Part shown: piece by piece, positions 47,041-58,535 of the stretch | Layout: each line of letters opens with the position of its first letter | How positions within the stretch are numbered: position 1 is the first letter of the stretch | Source of the DNA: Patiria pectinifera | Taxonomy: Eukaryota > Echinodermata > Asteroidea > Valvatida > Asterinidae | Assembly: GCA_029964075.1 (NCBI GenBank) | Contig: CM057147.1 | Span: 17,133,513 to 17,197,512, forward strand | DNA: 64,000 bases | Direction of reading: 5' to 3' | Program-made: the position numbers and the translations under genes | The notes under the pieces: generated by a model | Databases searched by the model: none | What the model was told of the DNA's origin: nothing | Seen by the model: only the letters and a program-made list of their open reading frames with translations

Positions 47041-49959
47041 AAAACTTTTGAAAATTCACCTGGATGCAAGAGGAACCATTTGGCCAAAAAAAATTGACTT
47101 TTCTCTAAACGACGCAGCAATGACTTTTGATAGAAGGAGTGTATCATTCAATATTCAGAGTACCATTATTTCGAAGATTAGGGCACAAATACTCGATTTG
47201 AGTAAAAAAAAATCATATTTTTCACTGCTGTTGACCCAAGTTTTCGACGCATTGGGCCTGTCTTATGGCACATCTGTCCAGAAATCGAGTTGGAACGTCT
47301 TTTAGAGTCCCTTGGGCATCTTTCCTGGAAGTTTGGCGCAATTTCAATTTTTGGCCAAAATTTAATAAATTGCAAGGGGTTAGCCTTACTTTTTTCATCA
47401 AATTTGGCCAAAAAATGACTTTTCTCCAAACGACGCAGAAATGACTTTTGATAAAAGGAGAGTATCATTCAATATTCACACTGCCATTATTTTCAAGATT
47501 CGGGCACAAATTAAAAAAATTAAAACAATTGCAAGGGGTTGAATCTTACAAGTGTCTTCAAATTTAGCCCCAAAAATGAATCGATGGAGAAATGACTTTT
47601 GATGGAAGGAGAGTATCATTCAATTTTCAGACGATATACTTGCTTTTGAAGCTGTTAGGCTCTGGTTAGGTTGTTCTTTACAAAAAAAATACAGATGACG
47701 TCATAAAATATTAAAGTTCCCTCTAGCGGCAGGTTGAAAATGTTTCAAATGAATTTTCAGTTGATGTCTGTGGTGAAGTTTGATATGATCTTTTTGCAAA
47801 CAAGACCTGTGTGCGAAAAAAAATTGATGACGTCTTCAGACCGGAAGTAACCATGAAAAGATCTTTAAACTTAAACAAAATCAACCACAAGATATAATCC
47901 AGATTTGTTTGCTTCAAAGAGCACAATTAGCATAGCTCTCTAGCTTTCTGGTAATGACGTCACGATGACGTCATCAAGTATCAGACTACAAGCAAGCAAA
48001 TATTTCTAGATTTACTCTGTGAAAATCAATGTAAAATCAACCGTGAGAGATCTCATTTTGCTTTTTACGGGATTGATAGAATAAAACAGAATAGCGTTTT
48101 CATTTTTTTATATTTTTGACCCTTCCTTCAGGTCCAAACCGGTAGTGCCTTATAATTTGAAAGTGGAAAAAAAATTTAAACTTGCTTTCAACGACGTTAG
48201 TCTCTGGCTAGGTTGTTCTTTGGAAAAAAAATACCGGTGACACCATAAAATGATACAGCGCCCTCTAACGGCAGTTTGAAAAATGTCAAAGTGAATTCTA
48301 AATTGATTATTGTGGCAAAATTTATGGCATTTGAAAGACATGCGAGCCCGACCAATCTGCGTTTGTAACTCAACAAACGCCAATCTCTAGGTTTTTCTTG
48401 GCGTTTCCAGCATCTACAAAGACAAAACTTCAAACAAGTCAATGTAACAATATTTGCCATAAAATACTACCCCCCCCCCCCCAATCCATCCATTTCTAAA
48501 AATTGCAGCAAAAACCAATGTTGTAGATATTCCCTTTGAATTAATGCCAGCGCATAATGTTTGCCAAAAAATTACATAAAAAACTAGTTCTAACACAGGA
48601 AAATAACTGATCAAAAGAACTCAGAAATGCCTCCTGCAACGTTTTATTCTGCCCTTTCCAGATCCAGTCGGTAACTAAACTGTTTAGAAAGTGCATCATT
48701 ATTGTTGAGTATTTCAATATTAAAATATAAGACCAATAAATAAAAGCATTTTGCAACAGAAAGCCAACCCAAACATAATATTCACCCAAATCCACAACAA
48801 TCAGTTGTAATTAAAATGTTAATGTGTTAAATTTTAACATTTCGGCAAACACGTGTATGTATTTGGCTAAACATTAGCCATATGTGGAAACGTTGCACAG
48901 CCGTACAGCTATTAATTAATGCGTCAGGTTTATCTTTTCGAAATCTCTTTCTGAAAATCAGATCTTTGCCAGAAGAACCATTAGGGGCAGGACGCTAATG
49001 ACTAAAAACTAATTAGGGACCTTTTTGTACTGTGCAAATCTGGAACCGGCATTTTTGTCGCAAAGATGTTCGCCGTGTAACTGAACACTAGCATTTGGTA
49101 CGGGGTACCTATTGACATTATTGATATCAAGTATTGACTCCAAAAACTGGCTCAGTTTCAAACTCACACCTATTTCACTTGAAGTCCATGAAGCAATCCA
49201 GTTTTATAAGCTGAATCCTCATAATCAGATATCAAGTAAAACAAAAAAAAAGAACTATATAGGGAAAATATGGTGGGATCTAAAGATATAAAATTGTAGT
49301 TTAGTGGAATCTCAGAAAAGAATTAGAAAACCTACCCATACACATTTCAGAACTATAGTCAAACATGAATAATCTGTATAGTGGGAGACAGAATTGTTAC
49401 TTTTTGACAACAGCAACAATTTTTGGGACATAGGTTTAAAAAAAAATTGTACAATGTACACCGTATTTACATTTTGCCCAAAATGATAACAAAGTTAACA
49501 TCACAGCAGAAATCAAAACAAACACAAACATAAGAAACTTATACATTCAAGAGAAACATAAAATATTCATTTCACATATACATCTTTGCATTGCTTATGT
49601 TACAATGTGATTAAAAATTGTTCAGACAATGTCGATTTAGATAGTGCTTGGTAATTATTGCAGATGTCCAAAGGGTCATTTTCATAAATTATGCCGGTCA
49701 AAATTTCTGACCTCAACATCATATACTGAAAAAAGTGTACTTATGAATGTGTTTTGCATACTTCTGAATATGGTAATTTTGTAAAAGTGAAAATTAATAA
49801 ATACATGTACAGTGTGTTTCAAAAAAAAAGCAAACATAATATAACGTAATGCCAGACTACAATGTGTAACCAACATAGATAATATAGTTATTATCACCTC
49901 ATACTAAAAATGTTTAGCATGTAAACATGTTAACAAACTGAAAGCAAGAAAGTGTTCAG
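47041..49959. other. Satellite edge and intergenic counterpart of 27,771-30,610
   Basis: 47,041-47,645 are degenerate A-like units. The rest follows copy 1 closely. A 64-bp insertion absent from copy 1 lies at 48,347-48,410 and contains self-complementary GCGTTTGT / ACAAACGC and GGCGTTT pieces. Confidence 0.55.
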
Positions 49960-50146
49960 AATGGACCGATCCAGTAAGCTCCGCCCAGTGCGCACGTGGG
50001 CAAATTAACACGTGCTCCTCTCCATTGTCACGCTGCATTTTCCTTCCGCGCGCATCATACGCGCGCGCGTGCACGCACGTCGGACATAAATCACGGGTGT
50101 GATTGGTCAGAACACCATGGGGCGGTGCTTACTGGATCGGTCCATT
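49960..50146. mobile_element. 187-bp MITE, AATGGACCGATCC ends (copy 2)
   Basis: Positional counterpart of 30,611-30,797, with the same ends and length. Confidence 0.85.
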
Positions 50147-50655
50147 GTGGTGTTTACTCACTAAACACGTTTTGTGTAGGCCAGGCAAATATCCACACAG
50201 AGGCAATTAGGCTACCTTTGTCCCAATGCCTAAAATTGAAATCTTGGTCCTATGGTCAATTTAATCTCTCATAGACAATTACTCGTAACTTTTTTTCAGA
50301 AATTATCAGATTTGGACGTTTGATGTCTCATTTGAAAGTGGCAAGGCGTATCTTTCAAACCATACCTATATTATCCACGTTGGTTACACATTATACCTCT
50401 GGCATTCCGTTATACTTTGTTTGCATTTTTAAAATATTTTGTTTGCAACACTCCACTCCACTGTGTCACTGTGTTGTGAAAATGTGTACAAATTAACAGT
50501 CAAAGCTGATCGAGGGTGTACTGTTTTCTGAATATTTCTGAATGCAATGTCGCTTTTTTTTCTATTCCCATTCAAATACATTTGAAATCATCTACAACGC
50601 AACTAAATGGGCACCAGTGTTTAGGGTAAAAGTGAACAGTTTGTATTTGACAAAA

Positions 50656-50909
50656 TGTGATGCGATCAAACTAAATGAGTCGTTTGTCGGGAATTTTTAT
50701 TTGGAGATACAGGCCAAAATAGGGCCACTTCATCACATCACTTTATGACATCTCTTGGTTTTCCAACTTTCATAATTTTTGAACTAAAGATGGTATCAGG
50801 ATGCGGTTTTCACAGCATTAATGCTGAGATGGTGCTCTTTTCAAATCTGTAATAAAACATTTTTTTGACCCGGGTCGACAAACGACTCATGCAGCTTGAT
50901 CGCATCACA
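50656..50909. mobile_element. MITE, 'TGTGATG' family, copy 4
   Basis: Positional counterpart of 31,309-31,562, same length. Confidence 0.8.
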
Positions 50910-53028
50910 AATACTGACTTCAGTAAAACGTGACAATTGCGAACATGCTCCTTAAAGTGAAAATCCAAGTGCAATTAGACCCTGCATTTGCACATACTGT
51001 CATGTGGTTGGTTACCACTGCTTAATATTGCGGCATAACCATACTGTCCCTTTAAGAACTATTTATAGCATGTGACCGGATTGGAGAGTTAAATATAAAT
51101 TGCCCATGCGAAACTGATTTCCTCATGCAATGTCATGTCACTAAAGGACTGCAGCACTTGGAGGAATTGAAATACTTATGAGCCACCTTAAAAAGTAGGG
51201 ATGTCCGTAAAAAATTGGTTATAAAGTATTTGTGAGGCGTTCTGGCCAAATGAAACGAACTGGGCAGCAGAGGTATTTGGAAAGAGACTAAAATTCTCCT
51301 TACAATATTGTTTGTTGCCCTCAAATTCTCTGCTATAAGAGCATTTTGAGGGCCATGACTTGCGGGTTTGTAAAAAAAAAAAGCCATGAAAAGGACTGTG
51401 AGCCTGTATTTCTGTGAAATTTGATTGACACCGTGCTCTAAAATTGCTCCATTTTGCAATGGAGTGTAACCATCATTTTATAAAAACGCGATGGGCTTCA
51501 GGACTCCTTTTAGCTGTGATCATCTTTGAAAGGAAATTTCTCCCAAAAGTCATTGAATATCCCTTCCCCCCCCCCCTAAAAAAAAAATTGAGCAGAAAGT
51601 GAAAGATGATGAAATAAGCTTTAACTTAATGTGTCACTGGGGTCTATGGCGGCTTATTTACTGGTCTGCAACCAAAAGGTTCTGGCATTTGTCCTCTTTT
51701 GTTATGGGTTCTGAGCAGGAACTACAGAGGGCGCTCTGTGGTTGACAGCGCCCTCTTTTGTTGACAAACGGAGTCCATGAAAGACAGTCTAGGAAATAAC
51801 ATATTTTCTATTAGTGCTGAGGGGACTGGTTTTCAAATGAACACATTTGCCAGATTTTGGACCAATCGCTTCGCTTACATAAGTTGTGACAGATGATAGG
51901 AACCACTAGTTATGGTGCGAGCATGGGACAAGCATGCACCTTAGACAAAGTTACCGATTATGCTTTTTAGTGGGGTTATTTTATTGAGCACACCATCCGC
52001 AATGTGAATGATACGTCTAAAATGATGAGATGCAGTTATGTGGGTTCAACAAAATAACCAGACAAAAAATTGAATGTATTTGGCAATGTATTCCAAACCA
52101 CATTACCTCCTGTACTGTCATTTCTGTTGGTTCATAATATTAGTTATCCCTTGAGCTCTAGTGGAACACAGAATATTGCAGTGCACTAGATTTTCCGTGT
52201 TCCACTAGCGCGAGTGGGACAATGAATTTATCTTCAAGCAAACTTGACGCACGGTAAAGATGGAACACGCACACTGTACACAAGCCTTTCAGCCGTTATC
52301 CTTTACACGTGCGTGTTGCACAGCACGGCACGCGCATAATAGAATAGTGCAATATGCGGAGTGCGGTATCGACCGTAACACGGCTTGTTGCCATGGATCG
52401 ACCAATCAGGATCGAGGATTCAAGTTTACTTGAAGATAATGACAAATACTGCCCTTTATGGGATCTGTCCTACAATTTCAAGTGTAGCACTTACTCCAGG
52501 CCATTTTCTTTTCAGTCTATAATGGTCCGCTACGTAAATCATGTCTTGGGTATATAACTTTGTAAAATAGGGATTCCTCACGGAGGAGAGTATATTTATC
52601 TAACAGTCATTTACCTGAGTGAAAACGCACAACAATCACTCTTTTATTTCGGCTAATCACACCGATACCCAAGTCCACACACGCAAACATCATTACCACA
52701 CCATGCACTTCTGACTATCAAACCACGGGGATGCTTAACATCTGAGCAACATTTCAAGGATAATGCTAAATATTGTTAGGGTTCAGGTCACGTCTAAACC
52801 AAGCTATGTCTCTGTCTTCACCAAAAGGCGCCAATGACTTTTAGAAGGCTTCCAAGTCAAAATCCCTAAGCTTTGGCAAACTTTTCTGCAGAAATTCACG
52901 AAAGCAATAGGAAATTTTGAAAGATATTAATAACTGCGCTGTCCTTTATGAATGCGAACACGAAATTGCGACGTCAGATCAAGTTTTTACGCTGCAAATT
53001 CGCAGAAGTTGAACATATCTCAACCCTG
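50910..53028. other. Intergenic counterpart of 31,563-33,670
   Basis: No gene. Contains the TTATCTTCAAG MITE at 52,228-52,439. A C10/A9 run near 51,567 replaces a shorter sequence in copy 1. Confidence 0.5.
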
Positions 53029-53673
53029 GCAAATTTTGCAGTGAATGCTTTGTGACGTCAAATTCGCATCGCATTCGCACGAAGTCTAAACCGGCCTCTG
53101 GCAAATTTTGCAGTGAATGCTATGTGACGTCAAATTCGCATCGCATTCGCACGAAGTATAAACCGGCCTCTGCCAAATTTTGCAGTGAATGCTTTGTGAC
53201 GTCAAATTAGCATCGCATTTGCACGAAGTATAAACTGGCCTCTGGCAAATTTTGCAGTGAATGCTTTGTGACGTCAAATTCGCATCGCATTCGCACGAAG
53301 TATAAACCGGCCTCTGGCAAATTTTGCAGTGAATGCTATGTGACGTCAAATTCGCATCGCATTCGCATGAAGTATCAACCGGCCTCTGGCAAATTTTGCA
53401 GTGAATGCTATGTGACGTCAAATTCGCATCGCATTCGCACGAAGTATAAACTGGCCTCTGGCAAATTTTGCAGTGAATGCTATGTGACGTCAAATTCGCA
53501 TCGCATTCGCACGAAGTATAAACTGGCCTGTGGCAAATTTTGCAGTGAATGCCATGTGACGTCAAATTCGCATCGCATTCGCACGAAGTATAAACCGGCC
53601 TCTGGCAAATTTTGCAGTGAATGCTTTGTTACGTCAAATTAGCATCGCATTCGCATGAAGTCTAAACCGGCCT
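53029..53673. repeat. 72-bp CRE minisatellite, 9 units
   Basis: Same unit as 33,671-34,457. Nine units: eight have intact TGACGTCA, and the last reads TTACGTCA. The plus frame is interrupted by TAG in two units (CAAATTAG), so no conserved plus-strand protein is indicated. Confidence 0.9.
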
Positions 53674-54131
53674 TAACTGTTGGTGTCCCCACATAGTTCA
53701 GGCATCACTTGACACAAGAAGCTTAGGCTACCTTGGTATTTATTGCCACACAATGAAGTTGAGTTATGTTTGGCTGTTAAACAAGAGAAGACCTACACAG
53801 AGGAAGCTATGACAATTGAAATCTGTACCTTATTGCATGGCTAGTAATGGCATTGCTCAAAATATGAGCTGCCAAACAACGGGACACTATAAAGACAAGT
53901 CCCCACTTCCACCATCATAACTTTGAAAGGAGGGCGCAGGAGCCAGTGAGCACAACCAAGGGACACAATGACTGGTACCCTGCTCCATCTATTATAACTT
54001 TTAAAGGAGAGCAGGGGGGAAAAAAGGGGTGGAATGACCTAGTCTTTGTAACGGAGTCTGATCTAGTGAACAAGGGAGTACATTTGTTAGCGGCTGGAAG
54101 GGAGACTAGTTGAGCTCCCCGAGGCCAGACG

Positions 54132-57100
54132 TTATGAGTCAATGTCTTGGGCATAGCAAACTGCTGAGATTAGTACCGTGATGTCATCTGGTTTACCTCC
54201 TGGGGAGAAAAAAAGACAAGAAAAACCAGGGTCAATCCCAAGAAGTGGAAAGAGATACCTGGGTAGATGTAGTGTTGTAAATGAGTACATCACAAGTGAT
54301 CACAAGTAATCACAAGTCCATCACAAGTGATCACAAGTCCATCACAAGTCCATCACAAGTGATCACACTTGTGATGGACTTGTGATCACTTGTGATGGAC
54401 TTGTGCACAAGTCCATCACAAGTGATCACAAGTCCATCACAAGTGATCACAAGTCCATCACAAGTGATCACAAGTCCATCACAAGTGATCACAAGTCCAT
54501 CACAAGCGATCAAAGGTCCACAAAAACCAGACGTTGTTGCGGAGCGTGCGGGCTCCATTGCACAACGGATGATCTATCCAGACTAACTTGTAATGGACTC
54601 TAGGACTACAAAGCACTTCCTACAACTGAGTTATGGGAATAAGTAAATTGGCCAGCCTTCCTAAATGCACCTGCACTTGTCACGCTTGATGAACGGACTG
54701 CCCCAGCAAGGTTCCCGAGGTCCCAGGGGAACAGTCTGTGACACACACACACACACAGTTTCCCTGCATTTCACTTCCTCATTGACAGGGTTATTTATGA
54801 GGGAACTCCCCAGCTATGACCATGCAATGACTGAATCACTGTCGGCTTGGTCATGAGACACTGACGAGTCTGTGCACTGATTGGCTGGGCCTGTGCGGAT
54901 CACAAGGCTGAACATTTCGGCTCAATCTTAGAATTGAGGGATTTCCTGTTACCATCTTTCCTCACAGTTAGTGAATCACATAATGTAGGAATAACTGAAA
55001 GATGGGGGTATGTACACGTACGTGTACATTGTCCACCCACAGAAATATATGTGACACATGCATTTACCCCAACTCCCTAACGTGATTTACTGGGAACCAT
55101 ACCCATCCTGGCAAATTCCAGCACCATATGGGAAACTGCACACACATATTTCTGACTTAGATTCTGGAGGTGTGCCAACCCAATGTAAAAGACTATTAGT
55201 GTAGGGGTACTGTATCCATCCTGACAGATTCCAACAAAACATGCCGTTGGGGTTTGATGGGTTGAGTTCTGTTAGGGTTATTACATTTGCATTCTACCAC
55301 AAACACGAGTTCATTCACAGTTTTAGCTGAATTATGGAATTCCGTTATGAAATGATCCGTAGTGTCTGTTTCAGATTCTTGTTATTTTAATACTGAAACA
55401 TGTTTAAAAAACAAACCCCAAAAAACCCTGAAAAACCCAAGTACTGCAAAATTGAATGCTTTTTCAAAACCTGGTAAAACAAATGGAAAAATGATACTTA
55501 ACCCTAACCATCCCAACCCTTCAAAATCCAACTATACGTTTTGTTGGAATCTGTTGGAGTGAGTGCTGCACTAGTAAACTGATTATGCTTTACATGGGGT
55601 CAGACATACCACCATAATCAGAGGCCAACAGTTTGGGTGATGGGTTTTCATGTATGTAAGAGTGAAGAAGGTTCCTAGTAAATCAAAACAACAACAGTAC
55701 AACTATTTTGTTCCGAATCATCCAAATATGAAAAACAAGGATATGTTTGTTGCGTTCAGGCCAACCCACATAAGCAACCCCAGCTTTGTCTTGGTACCCC
55801 AAATCTAAATCGGTGTGAATACAAACCTAAGAACTCCATTCCGTTTGCTCTCGCGTGCTCCGCAAACGGCGACATGTAGTTGGGGTCATAAGCAAACTCC
55901 CTGGCTCGTTCTGCTATGGCGTTGACCGCACTTTGTATACTGCTAATCGTCTGATCCTGAAAGAAAAAAACAGGAAGAATACATTAGCGGCTTAACGAAC
56001 GTCATCCCACTGAACACAACAGGAACAAATCCAACAAACTGTGATTGTGCTCTCCTGTTGAAAGAATGGATGCGTGAGTAATTTGCATTGATAAGCCAGT
56101 TTGGTATTTCAAATGGGACTATGTTTTCAACCTAACCCCACTCACATCCCGGGTTTCATTCCATTCCCCATCCTACGTATCACCCTATGTATCACACTAC
56201 ATATCACCCCGCATATCACCCCATGCCTCTACCATCCCTTACCCTTTGTGCAAACTTGATATTGCATATTCTTTCCAGAATAAGACACTCTGGAATGTTA
56301 TTTAACAATCCATCAAGATATGCATTTACACTCAGTCCTGTTCCCCACCATGTCTCACCCTGTTCCCCATCCTATGTATAACCCAATGCCTCATCTTGTG
56401 TCTAACCTTGATTTTGCCTGTGTCTTTCAGATTTGTACACAAGTGCGTTTCCACCTGCCTCCCATCCTTAACACTATAAATCTCAGCCCATCCCCACCCC
56501 ATTCCTCACTCTATGTCTCACTCCATCCCTCACCACATATCTCACCTTGGTTTTACCTATTTTTTTCAAGATGAGACTCTCTGGCATGTTCAGGACTAAG
56601 TCTCCTGCCTCACCCCATTCCCCACCCCGTGTCTCACCCAATGTCTCACCCAGTTCCCCGTCCTATGTCTTACCCCATCCTTTATCCTGTATCTCACCTT
56701 GACTTTGCCTATTTCTTTTAGGATGAGACTCTCTGGCATGATATCAAACAGGCTGTCTGTTGCCATCAGGACTAAGTCTCCCGCCTCACCCCTTTCCCCA
56801 TCCAGTGTCTCACCCCATTCTACACCCTGTGTCTCACCCCATTCACCACCCTGTGTCTCACCCCATTACCCACCCTGTGTCTCACCCCATCCCTCACCCG
56901 GTATCTCACCTTAATTCTGCCTCTTTCTTTTAGGATAAGATTCTCTGGCATGTACATTGTATTCAAACAGGCCATTTGTGGCCATCAGGACTAAGTCCCC
57001 TACCTCACCCCATTCCCCATCCCGTGTCTCACCCCATTCCTTACCCTACGTCTCGCCCCATTCCTTGTCTAATATCTCACCTTGATTTTACCTATGTCTT

Positions 57101-58535
57101 TCAGGATGGGACTCTCCGGCATGTTGTCAAACAGGCCGTCTGTGGCCATCAGGACTCAGCCTCCTACCTCACCCCCCTCCCCACCCCGTGACTCACCCCA
57201 TTCCCACCCTAAGTCTCACCCCATCCCTCACCCGCTATCTCACCTTGATTTTACCTATGTCTTTCAGGATGGGACTCTCTGGCATGTTATCAAACAGGCC
57301 GTCTGTGGCCAACCGGACTATAAAGTCTTCTGCCTCACCCCTTTTCCCACCCTATGCCTCAGCCCATTCCCCATCCTATGTCTCACCCAATCCCTTGCCC
57401 GGTATCTCACCTTGATTTTGCCTATTTCTTTCAGGATGAGACTCTCTGGCATATTGTCAAACAGGCCGTCTGTGGCCATCAGGACGATGTCTCCAACTTT
57501 GATGGGGACACTTGAACTCGAAGCTGACTCGGGACTGAAACCAAACCAAACACACTTCATGAAAAAATTGACCCCAGATGCCAAGTCTCTATTTTCAAGT
57601 CAAGTCAAGCGTTTCCTAAATAAGATATTGTTCATTGTGACTTTCGGTTTTTCATTTACTCAATTTGTTTTTCTTTCACAAAACCAAGCATAGAAATTGG
57701 TAACTTTCTGAAAGCTGTGTACTTTGATTCAATTTGCTGGTGATGCTGTGCACACCTTTTTTCTTCAAAGAAAGCCTCTGTTTTTTTTTTCTTAGAAGGA
57801 AATATTCGGGTGGATTTTTAAGGTTGTGGAGGGGTTAGGGTTAAAGGTACATTGTAGATACACGATCACCTGCCGCAAGAGGGTGTAATCCCAACAAATC
57901 ACAATCACCCACAGAACGCTACCACAACAACATCTTGGGAATCTTGAAAAAACTCCTCTTGGAAAATGGAGGAAAACTGGTGCGGATGCGCTACTTCTGC
58001 AGGCAAATATGGTCTATGTTTGGTCGCACATGTACTACATAAAACCAAAGAGCTACCATGAAGTTGCACACAAGCCTGGTAGCATCTTGCATTTTAACTG
58101 GCTGAAATTTCAGAGTTTGGTTAGGAGCCAATACGCAAGGTGTTGAAGGCGCGCTGCATACATTTAGGCAGAACAGGTGTGGGCGCATGACATCACCGCT
58201 TCAAGACTTTTAAGACGTTGTTGTGCTTGTGGGTAGCAGTTCATTTTAATACCACCCTCTTTCAGCAGGTGATCGCGTATTCAATATATAACAACAACGT
58301 CTTGACCAAGACTAGCTTACAGGTTGATAAACACCATACCTGTCACTGAGTATTGTGTTCAACCCTGGGGGCGCTATTGAGAGCTGGAAGGGAGTGTTGA
58401 AGTAATGTTGCTGCTCCTCCGACCGGTGCACAACTTTACCCCCTCGGACGATCAGGAACCCCGAGTCCCCTAGGTTGGCCGAGTGTAATGTCTTGCTCTC
58501 GTTATCGATGACGATGATGCATGCTGTGCTGCTAC
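54132..58535 (-). CDS. PPTC7: PPTC7, PP2C-type mitochondrial protein phosphatase, 3' four exons
   Basis: PPTC7 is the animal relative of yeast Ptc7, a metal-dependent Ser/Thr phosphatase of mitochondria. Exons, in transcription order: 58,535-58,340, 57,534-57,411, 55,956-55,827, 54,199-54,132 (TAA). All junctions are in phase and GT-AG. The first carries [28 protein letters not shown] and [21 protein letters not shown]. The second has [20 protein letters not shown], whose Asp in TDGLFDN is a PP2C metal-site residue. The third has [15 protein letters not shown]. The last has [10 protein letters not shown], with the final conserved Asp of the fold. As remembered, human PPTC7 is about 304 residues; these exons are the C-terminal ~172. 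The N-terminal exons, including the mitochondrial presequence, must lie beyond 64,000: I found no GVADGVGGW-type exon in 58.5-64 kb. Confidence 0.95.
54284..54517. repeat. 21-bp tandem array with an inverted block
   Basis: Same ATCACAAGTGATCACAAGTCC unit as 35,070-35,545, but about 54,366-54,404 reads in the opposite orientation (ACTTGTGATGGACTTGTGAT), flanked by normal units. This makes an internal palindrome. It lies in the last PPTC7 intron. Confidence 0.88.
54550..55826. other. Last PPTC7 intron, remainder (copy 2)
   Basis: Contains a (CA)n run near 54,741 and the 5' part of the TTACCCCAACTCC element (from about 55,062). The MITE empty site is at 55,251-55,258. No coding sequence apart from the flanking exons. 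Confidence 0.6.
56250..57330 (-). repeat. Tandem array of decayed PPTC7 exon pieces with splice donors
   Basis: In the intron directly downstream of exon 57,411-57,534, seven partial copies of that exon's 3' half follow at spacings of about 140-210 bp; their donor ends lie near 57,241, 57,078, 56,907, 56,695, 56,543, 56,403 and 56,250. Read on minus, the nearest two encode [20 protein letters not shown] and [20 protein letters not shown], then IGKIK and GTGAGA. The 56,695 copy is also open ([15 protein letters not shown]). The 56,907 copy is frameshifted and 56,543 has an internal deletion. None carries the exon's 5' part or its pyrimidine-rich acceptor. They look like non-coding by-products of tandem duplication. 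Confidence 0.9.
57535..58339. other. PPTC7 intron between the two upstream exons
   Basis: No features recognised apart from T-rich runs near 57,780. Confidence 0.5.

Larger units (their letters stand above)
41012..57108. repeat. Large duplicated block, copy 2 (right of gap)
   Basis: Starts at the first base after the gap, inside the right end of the MITE seen whole at 13,727-14,322. It is homologous to 14,295-40,511 up to the point where copy 1 is cut off. It continues without a break into the upstream PPTC7 exons. It is shorter (16.1 against 26.2 kb) because the satellite is smaller and several insertions are absent. Confidence 0.9.

Noticed and set aside
53739-53744. AATAAA on minus as the PPTC7 poly(A) signal
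   Set aside because: About 390 bp after the stop in copy 2, but the corresponding site in copy 1 (near 34,518) is mutated, so support is weak.
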